Assembly: GCA_003669575.1 (NCBI GenBank)
Contig: QWOR01000040.1
Span: 1-6,471 of the forward strand
Origin: Planctomycetota bacterium
GTDB lineage: Bacteria > Planctomycetota > Planctomycetia > Planctomycetales > Planctomycetaceae
DNA length: 6,471 nucleotides
Direction: 5' to 3'
Part shown: piece after piece, positions 5,636 to 6,471 of the stretch
How the letters are laid out: the number at the start of each line of letters is the position of its first letter
How positions within the stretch are numbered: position 1 is the stretch's first letter
The notes under the pieces: model-generated
Told to the model about the DNA's origin: nothing
The model's input: the letters and a program-made list of their open reading frames with translations, nothing else
Database searches by the model: none
Position numbers and translations under genes: made by a program

Positions 5636-6471
5636 ATGCTCGACCGCGAAGAATACATCGAACAGAGACACTTCTTTCGCGTCTATCGCGAACGGATCGA
5701 ACAGAACTCGCCTGCCCAGGAGATTCTCGCTTCCGTCCGAGACGAGATCCTGACGACGACGAAGCTGCCGATGGCGATCGACTTCCTCGCCGGTGAGTTG
5801 AGTCTCAAGGGCCGGGTCAGCGATGGCATGCAACAGCTGGGGCACTACTTCAGCCCGTTTCAGACGTTCGTCATGACCAAGGCGGAAGAAGAGGGAGCCC
5901 GCTTTGATATCCGCATCGCCCTCGCGATTCTTGAGCAGCAGGCCGACTACATGGCGGGGACACCCAGTGCCCCGGGGCTGTTTATGTATCAGTTCGAATG
6001 TCTGGCCCGAAACCGTCTGGGGTATGACATCGGCATCGAAGCTGTGGCCAGAGATCCGTTCTACGACGCCGACTGGAAGGAATGGATTCTCAAAATCCGG
6101 CCCCAACTGGGGATGACCGACTTTGCCGAGTTACTGTATTCCCGGTCTCAGCATCGAGTCGTGGACATGCAACGACAGCTGAAGGATCCCAGCTACCAGC
6201 CACACTATCCAATCCTGTTCGGAGCCCAGGAAGGCCGGATTGCCAAGGCGAATATTGGCAAAGACCCGCTCTACATGTTTGCCGCTCTTCAACGCCAGCT
6301 GGGATACCCGCGCGTCCCTCAACCCAAACCGGTCCGGACATCGGCACTCTTTGAGCCACAGGTGGAGCAACGGTTCCAGCGTCTGGAAGCTCGCATGGGA
6401 CTGCTGGAGCAGGAAGCCAAAGGGGGGATCGACATCAGTCAGATCACCGCTCAGAACCTGCATCAACTCGA
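5636..6471 (+). CDS. Conserved protein of unknown function, 3' end outside window
   Basis: The frame opens at ATG 5636, just after an in-frame TGA at 5627-5629, and stays open for 278 codons to the window edge. No name or function can be given. I recall similar planctomycete proteins starting with L-D-R-E-E-Y, but cannot confirm this. There is no signal peptide or membrane segment, so it is probably cytoplasmic. It is mostly helical and rich in charged and aromatic residues. Notable blocks are EYIEQRHFFRVYRERI (6-21), GLFMYQFECLARNRLGYD (114-131), DPFYDADWKEWI (140-151), LFGAQEGRIAKA (194-205) and DPLYMFAALQRQLGYP (210-225). A Pro-rich linker (225-232) leads into a probable short coiled coil (about 238-262) with a Q-R-F-Q-R-L-E-A-R pattern, a possible oligomerisation tail. 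Only a weak ribosome-site match precedes the ATG. It is divergent from the thioredoxin-like lipoprotein gene across a 226-bp gap, which should hold both promoters. Confidence 0.85.
   Translation, partial: MLDREEYIEQRHFFRVYRERIEQNSPAQEILASVRDEILTTTKLPMAIDFLAGELSLKGRVSDGMQQLGHYFSPFQTFVMTKAEEEGARFDIRIALAILEQQADYMAGTPSAPGLFMYQFECLARNRLGYDIGIEAVARDPFYDADWKEWILKIRPQLGMTDFAELLYSRSQHRVVDMQRQLKDPSYQPHYPILFGAQEGRIAKANIGKDPLYMFAALQRQLGYPRVPQPKPVRTSALFEPQVEQRFQRLEARMGLLEQEAKGGIDISQITAQNLHQL

Noticed and set aside
5552..6106. 184-codon open frame on the - strand
   Set aside because: It is antisense to the 5636 gene, whose continuous frame and conserved-looking blocks are far better supported.

Overview
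The window looks like chromosomal DNA from a planctomycete. This rests on three things: a moderately GC-rich coding style (about 57-70% G+C in lines I counted by hand in the outer genes), intergenic repeats of a kind I remember from planctomycete genomes, and two uncharacterised proteins that resemble planctomycete-restricted families. The assignment is from memory, not from a search.

Left part (1-2297, all + strand): a small protein of unknown function built from two copies of one ~70-residue unit, then a two-gene ABC-2 (DrrA/DrrB-like) exporter. The ATPase probably starts at 586, and the permease at a GTG at 1427 inside the end of the ATPase gene, so the two are translationally linked. A strong GC-rich hairpin at 2278-2297 closes this unit against a convergent gene.

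Middle part (2317-3951): a lower-GC, gene-poor stretch. It holds an SRPBCC-fold protein (- strand) and a small secreted protein with a CxxC motif (- strand). The small gene sits between two related ~142-bp elements with imperfect terminal inverted repeats (2892-3033 and 3439-3580). Next come a long hairpin-forming repeat (3625-3741) and a short dispersed motif (3861-3884). It looks like a repeat-rich intergenic island rather than a functional operon.

Right part (3952-6471): a 485-residue lipoprotein (- strand) with an acidic linker, a helical middle and a C-terminal TlpA/AhpC-like thioredoxin fold whose two active-site cysteines are both missing. Divergent from it is a + strand gene for a conserved protein of unknown function that runs off the window end.

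I see no rRNA, tRNA, CRISPR array, transposase, phage gene or recognisable defence system. The best leads are the cysteine-less thioredoxin lipoprotein, the repeat pair flanking the small secreted gene, and the long hairpin repeat.
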